Below, piece after piece: positions 1 to 5,973 of a stretch of DNA of 5,973 nt. The notes under the pieces were generated by a model. That model was not told the DNA's origin and did not search any database. It was given only the letters and a program-made list of their open reading frames with translations. Every line of letters starts with the position of its first letter. Positions within the stretch are counted from its first letter, which is position 1. This DNA is from a bacterium (GTDB taxonomy: Bacteria; Krumholzibacteriota; Krumholzibacteria; LZORAL124-64-63). The translations under genes and the position numbers were made by a program. The DNA is taken from assembly GCA_003646045.1 (NCBI GenBank), contig QNDV01000155.1, positions 1-5,973 on the forward strand. Direction: 5' to 3'.

Positions 1-134
1 GCACCGGCGTCCAGGGCGTTCTCCACCAGTTCCTTCACGATGGACGCCGGACGTTCCACCACTTCGCCGGCAGCGATGCGGTCGATGGTGGCGCTGTCCA
101 GGACCCTTATGCGGGATGTGCGTTCGCCGGCCAT
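1..134 (-). CDS. mutL: DNA mismatch repair protein MutL, N-terminal fragment (gene runs off the left edge)
   Basis: MutL is the GHKL-family ATPase that couples mismatch recognition by MutS to strand incision. Only 44 full codons are visible. After an initial [19 protein letters not shown] stretch comes the hallmark ATPase motif [17 protein letters not shown] at residues 20-35, then LVENALDAG at 36-44. E35 and N39 align with the catalytic Glu29 and Mg-binding Asn33 of E. coli MutL. The start at 134 is preferred because AAGGG (139-143) sits 4 nt upstream and because it gives an N-terminus close to the family's usual length. An in-frame ATG at 146 would add MKGI and has a weaker AGAAG upstream. 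The rest of the ATPase domain and the C-terminal dimerisation/endonuclease domain lie outside the window, so whether this MutL has its own nuclease motif cannot be judged. Identity is very secure; the exact start is less so. Confidence 0.96.
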   Translation of the reverse strand, partial: MAGERTSRIRVLDSATIDRIAAGEVVERPASIVKELVENALDAG

Positions 135-138
135 GATA

Positions 139-143
139 CCCTT
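139..143 (-). promoter_or_regulatory. Ribosome binding site supporting the mutL start at 134
   Basis: The minus strand reads AAGGG, then TATC, then ATG. This purine-rich run is 4 nt from the ATG at 134. It falls inside the alternative reading from the in-frame ATG at 146, so it favours the shorter start. The spacing is a little tight, so the call is moderate. Confidence 0.5.
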
Positions 144-184
144 CATGTCTTCTGTGCAGGGGCGTCGGGAGTTGCGGTGCGGGA

Positions 185-213
185 AGGGTAGACAAGAGCG
201 GGGCGGGCGTCAA
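185..213 (-). promoter_or_regulatory. Candidate sigma70-type promoter for mutL
   Basis: In the gap between the GAF-protein stop and mutL, the minus strand reads TTGACG (213-208, five of six matches to the -35 consensus), a 17-nt spacer (207-191), then TACCCT (190-185, matching the -10 consensus at T1, A2 and T6). Initiation about 7 nt downstream would give a leader of roughly 40-45 nt before the mutL ATG at 134. The -10 box is weak and the region is GC-rich, so this is a candidate only. If real, it would allow mutL to be transcribed independently of the upstream genes. Confidence 0.4.
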
Positions 214-222
214 CCGGTGGGC

Positions 223-2328
223 TCAACCACAGCCTTTGGTGGCCGCACTCAGCAGTTCGCCGGGGTCCGAGGCGGGGCCGGGATAGACTGTGCTACTGCT
301 GCGGACCACCATGGAGGCACCGGTCAGGGCGCCCAGCAGCGCTTCGACCCGCGTCTGCAGACGATGCAGGGACTGGATATCCTCCGGCACAACCACCACC
401 ACGGTGCCGTCATCGAGGCAACCCACCTGGTCGCTGGAACGCAGTTTGGCCGCGAGTTCGGCGACCACCAGCGAAGATGGCGACCGGTCCAGCCTGAAGG
501 CGGCCACGCCGAGCATGGTGTGGTAGCGGTCACAGCGATCCATCTCCCGCTTCAGGATTCCCACCACTTGGTCGGTGCCGCTGTCGCTGACCGGCACCGG
601 GACGGGAGTGGTCTGGATGCGGGGCGTGCGCAACAGGGGCAGCAGTCGCCGGGCAAAGCGGGCGTCGGTCTCGGTGAAGGTCGCGGCGTCCAGGTCGTGG
701 ACCCGCTGCTTGTCCACCAGCAGCAATCCGGGCAGGGGCCGGGTGGTGTCCAGGGGCACGGCCAGCACGTGGTGCTCGCCCTCGCTGCCCGTCTCCAGCG
801 TGGTGGCAATCCAGCCCTCGTCACCGGTCTGCCTGAGCAGCCGCGACGCTTCGAGCTTGAGATCGGCCAGGGGATCGTCCGCCCGTGGGGCGCGGTCGTC
901 CACCAGCAGGGCCTGCCGGGCGCCGGTCAGGCGACGAGCCGCCGACAGCACCCGTTCTTCCGCCTCTCCGCTCTGCATCTCGGCCAGGCTGCTCAAAGCA
1001 GACGCCAGCAGCGTCAGACGCTCTACCTCGTCGGTGCGCTCCCCCAGGGTCAGCGCCGGGCCGAGGTGGCGGTTGGCCAGGTAGATGTAGGTGGCGGCCA
1101 TGGCGCCGAAGCGGTGGGCCTCCTCGGGTCCGGAAAAGACCAGGGTCAGCACGGCGCGCTGGGCGCCTTTGCCCACCGGCAGATGGTAGACGGTTTCGGC
1201 GCTGCCTTCGGAGCACCTCATCACCCGGGCCATACCTGTCGCCAGCACCGTGGCCTTGGTCGTCTCCGGCGGCGATTCGTAGGTGACACTGTCCGGGGCG
1301 ATGACGCAAAGATCACCGTCGGCGGTCAGTAGACCTAGGGCAGCCTCAAGGGCTCCGGCGGCCCTGGCATAGTGGGCCAACCAGGTGCCCAGAAACGCCC
1401 GTGGCTCCGCTGTATCCCCCACCACGGTACAGAGTTCTTCCTCCAGGGCGCGGATCTTTTCCTGGTCCTGGACCGCCTGGAACGCCAGGAAGCGGTTCAG
1501 CAGACTTGCCAGGCGATGGCTGAGTCCGTTGACCACGCCCAGGGCGTCAGTGCCCATGGGCCCGTCGTCGGCCGTGGACGACAGATTGATCACGCCCAGC
1601 AGTCGATCGTCCCAGCGCAGCGGTGCGCATACGGCGTCGATGATGTCGGTGCGGTCACGGTTCTTCCCCTTGGAACGGCTGCGGACCCGGGCCGCCTCGC
1701 CGGTGGCGGCCACTCGGCCGGAAATGCCTTCCCCAGCCTTGACCCGGGTCAGGTGGCGGGTGGCGTCACTCAGGCCATGGGCGAAGCCCACGTACAATTC
1801 GCCCGCCGCTTCGTCCCACAGCATCAGGGAACCACTGCTGGCGCCCACCGCCCGCATGGCCAGCCCCAGCAGCCAACGCAGCAGGCTCTCGCGATCGAGG
1901 GCCTCCTCGATGCGACTGAGGGTGCGATGTATGTTGGCCGTTTCCTTTTCCAGGTGTTCCAGATCCCGCGTGGCAACAGGTCGCGGTGTCGCCGGTACGG
2001 GTTGGCCCGGTGCGATGAGTCGCACCGCGAACAGGTCGGCGCGCTCGGCGGCGATACCCTTGGCCTCCGCCTCGTCGACGAGAGCGGCGACAGGCTCGGA
2101 AAGCTCGGGATGGACCAACCAGTCCACTTCGCCCGGGTTGAGGCCGTCCAGGTCGTGGATCACGGGAATGCCCATTATTTCGGCCAGGTCCGCGCCGAGG
2201 GAGGTTCCGTCAGGGTCGGCCACGGCAACTATGTGCGCATCCCGACGGGCAGACAGATCCGCCAGCAGGGCGAGTTCACCCTCCCCGGGACATGCCAGCA
2301 CGACGGACCAGCGGACGACTGTGGCCAT
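223..2328 (-). CDS. Multi-GAF sensor-like protein with N-terminal Rossmann-like domain and degenerate GGDEF-like C-terminus
   Basis: This 701-residue soluble protein has no signal peptide or membrane segment. Residues 1-105 look like a Rossmann-type alpha/beta fold: a hydrophobic strand, a degenerate glycine loop (CPGEGELALL, 13-22), then HIVAVADPD (32-40) and GIPVIHDLD (53-61). A charged, probably coiled-coil helix (122-148) leads to a clear GAF domain (about 146-282; GASSGSLMLWD at 162-172, AGEGISGRVAATGE at 198-211, PLRWDDRLLGVINLSS at 236-251). Two weaker GAF-like modules follow at about 302-425 and 450-567. Residues 585-695 resemble a shortened GGDEF domain in which the signature is LDDGTV (638-643), so diguanylate cyclase activity is not expected. 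GAF domains bind small ligands or mediate dimerisation; the ligand here is unknown. No kinase, phosphodiesterase or DNA-binding output domain is visible. The ATG start at 2328 is backed by a strong Shine-Dalgarno sequence. The gene lies between mutS and mutL, but a role in mismatch repair is inference from position alone. Confidence 0.88.
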   Translation of the reverse strand: MATVVRWSVVLACPGEGELALLADLSARRDAHIVAVADPDGTSLGADLAEIMGIPVIHDLDGLNPGEVDWLVHPELSEPVAALVDEAEAKGIAAERADLFAVRLIAPGQPVPATPRPVATRDLEHLEKETANIHRTLSRIEEALDRESLLRWLLGLAMRAVGASSGSLMLWDEAAGELYVGFAHGLSDATRHLTRVKAGEGISGRVAATGEAARVRSRSKGKNRDRTDIIDAVCAPLRWDDRLLGVINLSSTADDGPMGTDALGVVNGLSHRLASLLNRFLAFQAVQDQEKIRALEEELCTVVGDTAEPRAFLGTWLAHYARAAGALEAALGLLTADGDLCVIAPDSVTYESPPETTKATVLATGMARVMRCSEGSAETVYHLPVGKGAQRAVLTLVFSGPEEAHRFGAMAATYIYLANRHLGPALTLGERTDEVERLTLLASALSSLAEMQSGEAEERVLSAARRLTGARQALLVDDRAPRADDPLADLKLEASRLLRQTGDEGWIATTLETGSEGEHHVLAVPLDTTRPLPGLLLVDKQRVHDLDAATFTETDARFARRLLPLLRTPRIQTTPVPVPVSDSGTDQVVGILKREMDRCDRYHTMLGVAAFRLDRSPSSLVVAELAAKLRSSDQVGCLDDGTVVVVVPEDIQSLHRLQTRVEALLGALTGASMVVRSSSTVYPGPASDPGELLSAATKGCG

Positions 2329-2333
2329 GGATA

Positions 2334-2343
2334 CCTCTCTCCT
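2334..2343 (-). promoter_or_regulatory. Strong Shine-Dalgarno sequence of the GAF protein gene
   Basis: The minus strand reads AGGAGAGAGG followed by TATCC and the ATG at 2328. The spacing of 5 nt from the distal AGAGG is suitable for initiation. It fixes the start codon of the 701-residue protein and is much stronger than the sites before mutS and mutL. Confidence 0.8.
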
Positions 2344-2364
2344 GCGGATTCGGCGTGAATCCGC
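2344..2364 (-). repeat. Perfect 8-bp inverted repeat abutting the Shine-Dalgarno sequence
   Basis: The arms GCGGATTC and GAATCCGC are perfectly complementary and are separated by 5 nt (ACGCC on the minus strand). In the transcript this would be a GC-rich hairpin ending exactly where the ribosome binding site begins. In DNA it would be a 21-bp dyad suitable for a dimeric regulator. The symmetry is directly visible; whether it acts as an RNA hairpin or an operator is not known. Confidence 0.6.
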
Positions 2365-2376
2365 TGTTCCTGGAGA

Positions 2377-2390
2377 TTTTCGACCGAAAA
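2377..2390. repeat. Short AT-rich dyad (TTTTCG-N2-CGAAAA)
   Basis: The 14-bp sequence TTTTCGACCGAAAA has perfectly complementary 6-bp arms around a 2-bp centre. It is too tight for a stable RNA hairpin, so a protein-binding dyad would be the more natural reading. It lies in the mutS to GAF-gene gap, where AT-rich symmetry stands out from the GC-rich surroundings. It may be chance. Confidence 0.35.
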
Positions 2391-2418
2391 ACCGCTGGCA
2401 TTACCGGAAAATTGCCAG
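2387..2418 (-). terminator. Weak candidate intrinsic terminator after mutS
   Basis: On the minus strand, 27 nt after the mutS stop codon, CTGGCA (2418-2413) and TGCCAG (2400-2395) form a 6-bp stem around a 12-nt loop, followed by CGG and a run of five T (2391-2387). The stem is short, the loop is large and the T-run is interrupted from the stem, so termination would be partial at best. The arms are certain; the function is doubtful. Confidence 0.25.
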
Positions 2419-2444
2419 TTGCCCCGATACGCGTTGACAGGAAG

Positions 2445-5108
2445 TCAGTCGTCGAGTTGCTCGCGGATCCTGACCAGCCACATGAAGGCGTCCACCGGAC
2501 TGAGGGTGGCCAGATCCAGGCCGCGCAGGGCAGACAGGGCGTCGCGCTCGGACTCGCGGAACAGGCTCAGCTGGGCCTTGGCGCCGGTTGCGGTCCCGGC
2601 ATCGGCAATCCGGGGACGACGCGCCGGCAGATCCCGCCGGTCCGCCTCCGACAGCGAAGCCAGAATTTCCTGCGCCCGCCGCAGCACCGGCGCGGGCAGC
2701 CCCGCCAATTGGGCCACATGGATGCCGTAGCTCTTGTCGCTGCGCCCGGGCTTGACCGAGTGCAGGAAAATGATCCTGCCCTCCCACTCCCGCACCTCCA
2801 GATGCAGATTCACCAGCCCGGGCAGGTCCCCCTCCAATTCGGTCAGCTCGTGGTAGTGGGTGGCAAAAACCGCCCGGGGCCTGGGACCCGCCGGATCACA
2901 CAGGTGCTCGGTGATGGCCCAGGCCAGGGACAGGCCATCGTAGGTGGAAGTACCGCGGCCGATCTCGTCGAGGATCACGAGGGACCGCCGGGTCATCTGG
3001 TGCAGGATGTGGGCGGCTTCACTCATTTCCACGTAGAAAGTGGATTCCCCCCGGGCCAGGTTATCGCTGGCGCCGACCCTGGTGAAGATACGATCGGTCA
3101 CTCCCAGCCGTGCGGCTTTGGCGGGAACGAAGCTGCCGGCCTGGGCCATGAGGGCAATCAGGGCCACCTGACGCAGATAGGTGGACTTGCCACCCATGTT
3201 GGGCCCGGTCATGAGCAACACCTGCTGGCTCTCTCCACCCAGATCCGTGTCGTTGGCGATGAAATCCGCGTCCAGCAGCTGTTCCACCACGGGATGGCGT
3301 CCGCCGGTGATCTCCAGTTCCAGGCTGTCGTCACAGACGGGACGGCAATACTGCCGGGCCTCGGCCGTCTCGGCGAAGCCTTGCATGAGATCCACCCTGG
3401 CCACGGTCCTGGCGGCGTCGGCCATGGGACCCACCGCTGCGCCCACCGCCGCCACGAGTTCGTCGAAGATGGCTGTCTCCAGTCGCCCGGCCTCATCCTC
3501 GGCACCCAGAATGGTCTCCTCGGCCTCTTTCAACTCAGGCGTGTGAAAGCGGGCCGATCCCACCAGGGTCTGCTTCTGTTCGAAGTGAGCCGGCACCTTG
3601 TCCAAATGCTTGCGTGTTACATCAAAGTAATAGCCGAAGACCTTGTTGAACCCCACCTTGAGAGTCGAGATGCCTGTCGCCTCGCGTTCCCGGCCCTGCA
3701 ACCCGGCCAGGTAGCCCTTGCTGTCATTGGCAATGCTCCGGCAGCGGTCCAGGTCCGGATCAACACCCTCGGCGATATAATCGGCTCGACGCACGTTGCC
3801 CGGCGCATTTTCGGCGATGGTGGCCAGGATGCGGCTGCTCAGGTCGTCGAAGGACGGGGTCTCGGCCAACCACCTGGCCACCGGATGGTCGTCACCGGTG
3901 CCTCGCGAGGCGCTTTCCCGGAGTTTCGCCACCGCCACCAGGGAAAGTCCCAGTTGTCGCAAAGCCGCGGGTCCGATGCGTCCGGTGGCCGCTCTGGCTG
4001 AAAGGCGTTCCAGGTCCCCGACCTGACCCAATACGTCGCGCAGATCACCGCGCCAGGCACGGTCCTCGAGCAGGGCGGACACCCCCGTGTGCCAGCGGTC
4101 GAGTTCCTCCACGTCGGTCATGGCTTCGGCCAGGCGGAATTCCAACAGGCGGCGCCCCATGGGTGTAACCGAGCCGTCGATGTGGTGGATGAGAGTTCCC
4201 TCGCCCCGTTCGCCGCGGAAGGTCCGGAAAACCTCCAGGTTACGCAGGGTCTCCTCGTCCAGGGACAGGCGGCTGTTGCGGGCGCTGAATTGCAGCCCCG
4301 TGACCTGGGCGGGAGACTTCATGGCCAGGGCCGATATATAGCGCAGCAGGGCTCCCGCCGCGGTGGTGCCCGGTTCGCGGGACCCATCCTCCAGGCCGAA
4401 TGCCGTCAGATTGGCCACCTGGAAATGATCCAGCAACACCTGACGGGCGAACCCCGGGTGAAACCAGGCCCCGTTGGCGCCATTGAGCACCACGTTCTCC
4501 AGCCCCGTGCGCCAACCCTGCAACTCCGCCTCGCCGGTGTCCTCATGCACGATGACTTCCCGTACGGGATGTCGCTGACAGAGACTCTCCAGGGTTATGT
4601 CCTCGGCCCCACAGCGAAAATCCCCGGTGGTCACATCCAGCAGGGCCCAACCGCTGTCACCCTGTTGCCGCGGCACCCAGGCCAGGCAATAGGACCCACT
4701 GCTGGATGCCACCAGTTCCGGGGCGGTGACGGTGCCCGGGCTGATGATCTCCACCACTTCGCGTTTCACCAGCCCCTTGGCCTGTGCCGGATCCTCTACC
4801 TGCTCACAGATCGCCACGGTGAGACCCGCACCCAGCAGGCGCTGCAGGTACGTGTCCAGGGCGTGGTAGGGTACACCTGCCAGGGGCACCGGATGGTCGC
4901 TCTTGCTGTCACGGCTGGTAAGGGTGACACCGGCGGTAGAGGCCAGTACCTGGGCATCCTCGAAGAAGGTCTCGTAGAAATCGCCCATGCGGAACAGCAG
5001 CAGCGCGCCGGGATGTTGGGCCTTGAGATCCAGATACTGGGTGAGCATGGGCGTGAGCCTGGGCCCGCCCTGCTTCCGTGCCCTGCTCTTGCCATCACCG
5101 CCGGCCAC
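2445..5108 (-). CDS. mutS: DNA mismatch repair protein MutS
   Basis: MutS is the mismatch-recognition ATPase that binds mispairs and small loops as a dimer and recruits MutL. With the GTG start at 5108 it is 887 residues, normal for MutS1. Domain I carries the mismatch-reading GDFYETF motif (42-48; F44 and E46 match Phe36 and Glu38 of E. coli) and AGVPYHALDTYL followed by VAICEQVEDP. The connector, lever and clamp domains follow. The ATPase domain has Walker A GPNMGGKST (635-643), STFYVEMSEAAHIL, Walker B VILDEIGRGTSTYDG (D714, E715) and FATHYHEL (748-755). The C-terminus has QLSLF (846-850), a typical beta-clamp-binding peptide, then a helical tail. GTG is chosen because the conserved TPM..QYL segment needs residues before it; the alternative ATG at 5048 would begin at that Met and give 867 residues. 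The frame is open further upstream to 5393, but that part overlaps the SPOR gene and has no MutS similarity. The upstream stop is 4 nt away, suggesting coupled translation. Confidence 0.97.
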   Translation of the reverse strand: MAGGDGKSRARKQGGPRLTPMLTQYLDLKAQHPGALLLFRMGDFYETFFEDAQVLASTAGVTLTSRDSKSDHPVPLAGVPYHALDTYLQRLLGAGLTVAICEQVEDPAQAKGLVKREVVEIISPGTVTAPELVASSSGSYCLAWVPRQQGDSGWALLDVTTGDFRCGAEDITLESLCQRHPVREVIVHEDTGEAELQGWRTGLENVVLNGANGAWFHPGFARQVLLDHFQVANLTAFGLEDGSREPGTTAAGALLRYISALAMKSPAQVTGLQFSARNSRLSLDEETLRNLEVFRTFRGERGEGTLIHHIDGSVTPMGRRLLEFRLAEAMTDVEELDRWHTGVSALLEDRAWRGDLRDVLGQVGDLERLSARAATGRIGPAALRQLGLSLVAVAKLRESASRGTGDDHPVARWLAETPSFDDLSSRILATIAENAPGNVRRADYIAEGVDPDLDRCRSIANDSKGYLAGLQGREREATGISTLKVGFNKVFGYYFDVTRKHLDKVPAHFEQKQTLVGSARFHTPELKEAEETILGAEDEAGRLETAIFDELVAAVGAAVGPMADAARTVARVDLMQGFAETAEARQYCRPVCDDSLELEITGGRHPVVEQLLDADFIANDTDLGGESQQVLLMTGPNMGGKSTYLRQVALIALMAQAGSFVPAKAARLGVTDRIFTRVGASDNLARGESTFYVEMSEAAHILHQMTRRSLVILDEIGRGTSTYDGLSLAWAITEHLCDPAGPRPRAVFATHYHELTELEGDLPGLVNLHLEVREWEGRIIFLHSVKPGRSDKSYGIHVAQLAGLPAPVLRRAQEILASLSEADRRDLPARRPRIADAGTATGAKAQLSLFRESERDALSALRGLDLATLSPVDAFMWLVRIREQLDD

Positions 5109-5112
5109 CGTA

Positions 5113-5973
5113 TCAGTTTTTCCGGTCGGCGACGAAGATGTCCAGCCCCAGTCGGGACTCGAGACGGGCGGCTTCGGTCCGGGCCAGGGCCGGGTTGTCG
5201 TAGGCGCCGGCGCGAACCTTGTAGAGTATCTGTCCGCGCTCGTCCCGGGCTTCGTCGATACGCAGATCGTCGATCTCGCCCGCGTAGCGGCGCACCATGT
5301 CCAGGGCGCGGCTGCGATCGGACCAGGCGCCCAACTGCAGCGTATAGCGCCCGCTGATGGTTGGCCTGGCAGCCACCGCATCAGCGGAGGCAACCCCGGC
5401 GTCGCCGGCCATCCGGACCGACTCTTCCTCGGCGGCCTCGCGCAACAGGCGCCTCACTTCCAGCAGGGCCAGCCCCCCGGAGTCATCCCTTTCCATGTCC
5501 GCGAGGATCTGCCGCGCTATGCCATCGGCGCCCAACAGACGTTGCGCGCGCCAGCGTCCTGCAGCAGCTCGTGGTCCCACGTCCTCGGCTTCCAGATAGC
5601 GCAGGGCCCGCTCGGCATCGCCCCTGGCAAGACTCAACTCGCCGAGGGCGATGCGGGCTTCGGCAAAAGCCGGGTCGCCCGGGCGTACTCCGGCCAGCAG
5701 TCGTTCGGCTCTACTCTCATCCCCCGTGGCCCGGGTGGCCAGACCGGCCAACAGCAGTACCTGCCCCGGCATTATGTCGCGGTCATCGCCGAGAACAGGC
5801 TCCAGGACAGCCAGTGCTGCGCGGGGACGCCCTGCTCCCAATTCGATTCCCGCCGCATCGAGGGCCAGGGTGTAGCTCTCCGGCGAGGTATGAGCCACAG
5901 CAGCACTTGCCTCGCCCAGGGCACTCAACGCCCGCTGGGGGTCCTCGTCCAGCCGCGCAGACAAACCCAGGCC
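5113..5973 (-). CDS. TPR-like protein with C-terminal SPOR domain, 5'-truncated by the window edge
   Basis: The frame is open to the right edge (codons GGC CTG GGT, then TTG at 5964), so the real start probably lies outside; 286 residues are visible. About the first 175 are alanine/leucine-rich paired helices typical of TPR-like repeats (for example PRAALAVLEPVL, ARIALGELSLARGDAERALRYLE). A short linker leads to a C-terminal SPOR domain at visible residues about 208-284: GRYTLQLGAWSDRSRALDMV, then ILYKVRAGAYDNPALARTEA and a final LGLDIFVADR. SPOR domains bind peptidoglycan strands stripped of stem peptides, often at the division septum. Such proteins are normally exported, so a signal peptide or lipobox would be expected in the missing N-terminus. 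The TPR part may serve as a scaffold. The gene ends 4 nt before mutS, so the two probably share a transcript; no functional link is implied. SPOR assignment is firm, the TPR part is judged by composition and helix pattern. Confidence 0.85.
   Translation of the reverse strand, partial: GLGLSARLDEDPQRALSALGEASAAVAHTSPESYTLALDAAGIELGAGRPRAALAVLEPVLGDDRDIMPGQVLLLAGLATRATGDESRAERLLAGVRPGDPAFAEARIALGELSLARGDAERALRYLEAEDVGPRAAAGRWRAQRLLGADGIARQILADMERDDSGGLALLEVRRLLREAAEEESVRMAGDAGVASADAVAARPTISGRYTLQLGAWSDRSRALDMVRRYAGEIDDLRIDEARDERGQILYKVRAGAYDNPALARTEAARLESRLGLDIFVADRKN

Noticed and set aside
40..1332. Plus-strand open frame of 430 codons antisense to the GAF protein gene
   Set aside because: It is Gly/Gln/His-rich low-complexity translation with no family motif, and it overlaps a well-supported minus-strand gene. 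Long antisense frames are expected in GC-rich coding DNA.
1372..2437. Two overlapping plus-strand frames (1372-2358 and 1385-2437)
   Set aside because: Both mirror the GAF protein gene, give Arg/Ser- or Gly/Gln-rich translations without recognisable domains, and lack a convincing ribosome binding site.
2434..2439. TTGACA on the plus strand as a -35 box
   Set aside because: It has no matching -10 box at 16-18 nt and points antisense into the end of mutS.
2292..4001. Plus-strand frame of 569 codons antisense to mutS
   Set aside because: The opposite strand encodes conserved MutS ATPase motifs across this stretch; the antisense product has biased composition and no known motif.
4089..5357. Plus-strand frame of 422 codons antisense to mutS and the SPOR gene
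   Set aside because: It crosses two well-supported minus-strand genes and has no domain signal.
5109..5393. N-terminal extension of MutS to a start at 5393
   Set aside because: The extra 95 residues are Pro/Thr/Ser/Arg-rich, unlike any MutS N-terminus, and overlap the SPOR domain coding sequence, whose own frame is clearly the coding one.
5964..5964. TTG at 5964 as the true start of the SPOR protein gene
   Set aside because: The frame stays open to the window edge, and a start here would leave the protein without the export signal expected for a SPOR protein. It is treated as 5'-truncated.

Overview
The window is a compact, GC-rich bacterial segment in which every supportable gene lies on the minus strand. 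Read in the direction of transcription (right to left) the order is: a TPR/SPOR-domain protein (5' end outside the window), mutS, a large multi-GAF signalling-type protein, and the first 44 codons of mutL (3' end outside the window). Long open frames on the plus strand run antisense to these genes and look like by-products of GC-rich codon bias.

Region by region: 5973-5113 encodes an alpha-helical, TPR-like protein ending in a peptidoglycan-binding SPOR domain. Its stop lies only 4 nt upstream of the preferred mutS start, so the two genes are probably co-transcribed and may be translationally coupled. 5108-2445 is a full-length MutS1 mismatch-recognition ATPase with all key motifs, including a C-terminal QLSLF clamp-binding peptide. 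A 116-nt gap (2444-2329) holds three short inverted repeats and a strong Shine-Dalgarno sequence. 2328-223 encodes a 701-residue protein with a Rossmann-like N-terminus, one clear and two weaker GAF-like modules, and a shortened GGDEF-like C-terminus that lacks the catalytic signature. An 88-nt gap (222-135) carries a plausible sigma70-type promoter for mutL, whose N-terminal ATPase motif is intact up to the window edge.

MutS and MutL act together: MutS finds mismatches and recruits MutL, which passes the signal to strand incision. The unusual element is the sensor-like GAF protein placed between them. It looks like a ligand-sensing or scaffold protein without cyclase activity, and its link to mismatch repair is only positional.

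Organism: the SPOR protein and GC-rich codon use suggest a Gram-negative bacterium. The mixture of features would suit a poorly cultured high-GC lineage (for example of the FCB group or a delta-proteobacterial relative), but the window has no marker that settles the phylum. No tRNA, rRNA, CRISPR array, insertion sequence or phage gene was seen.
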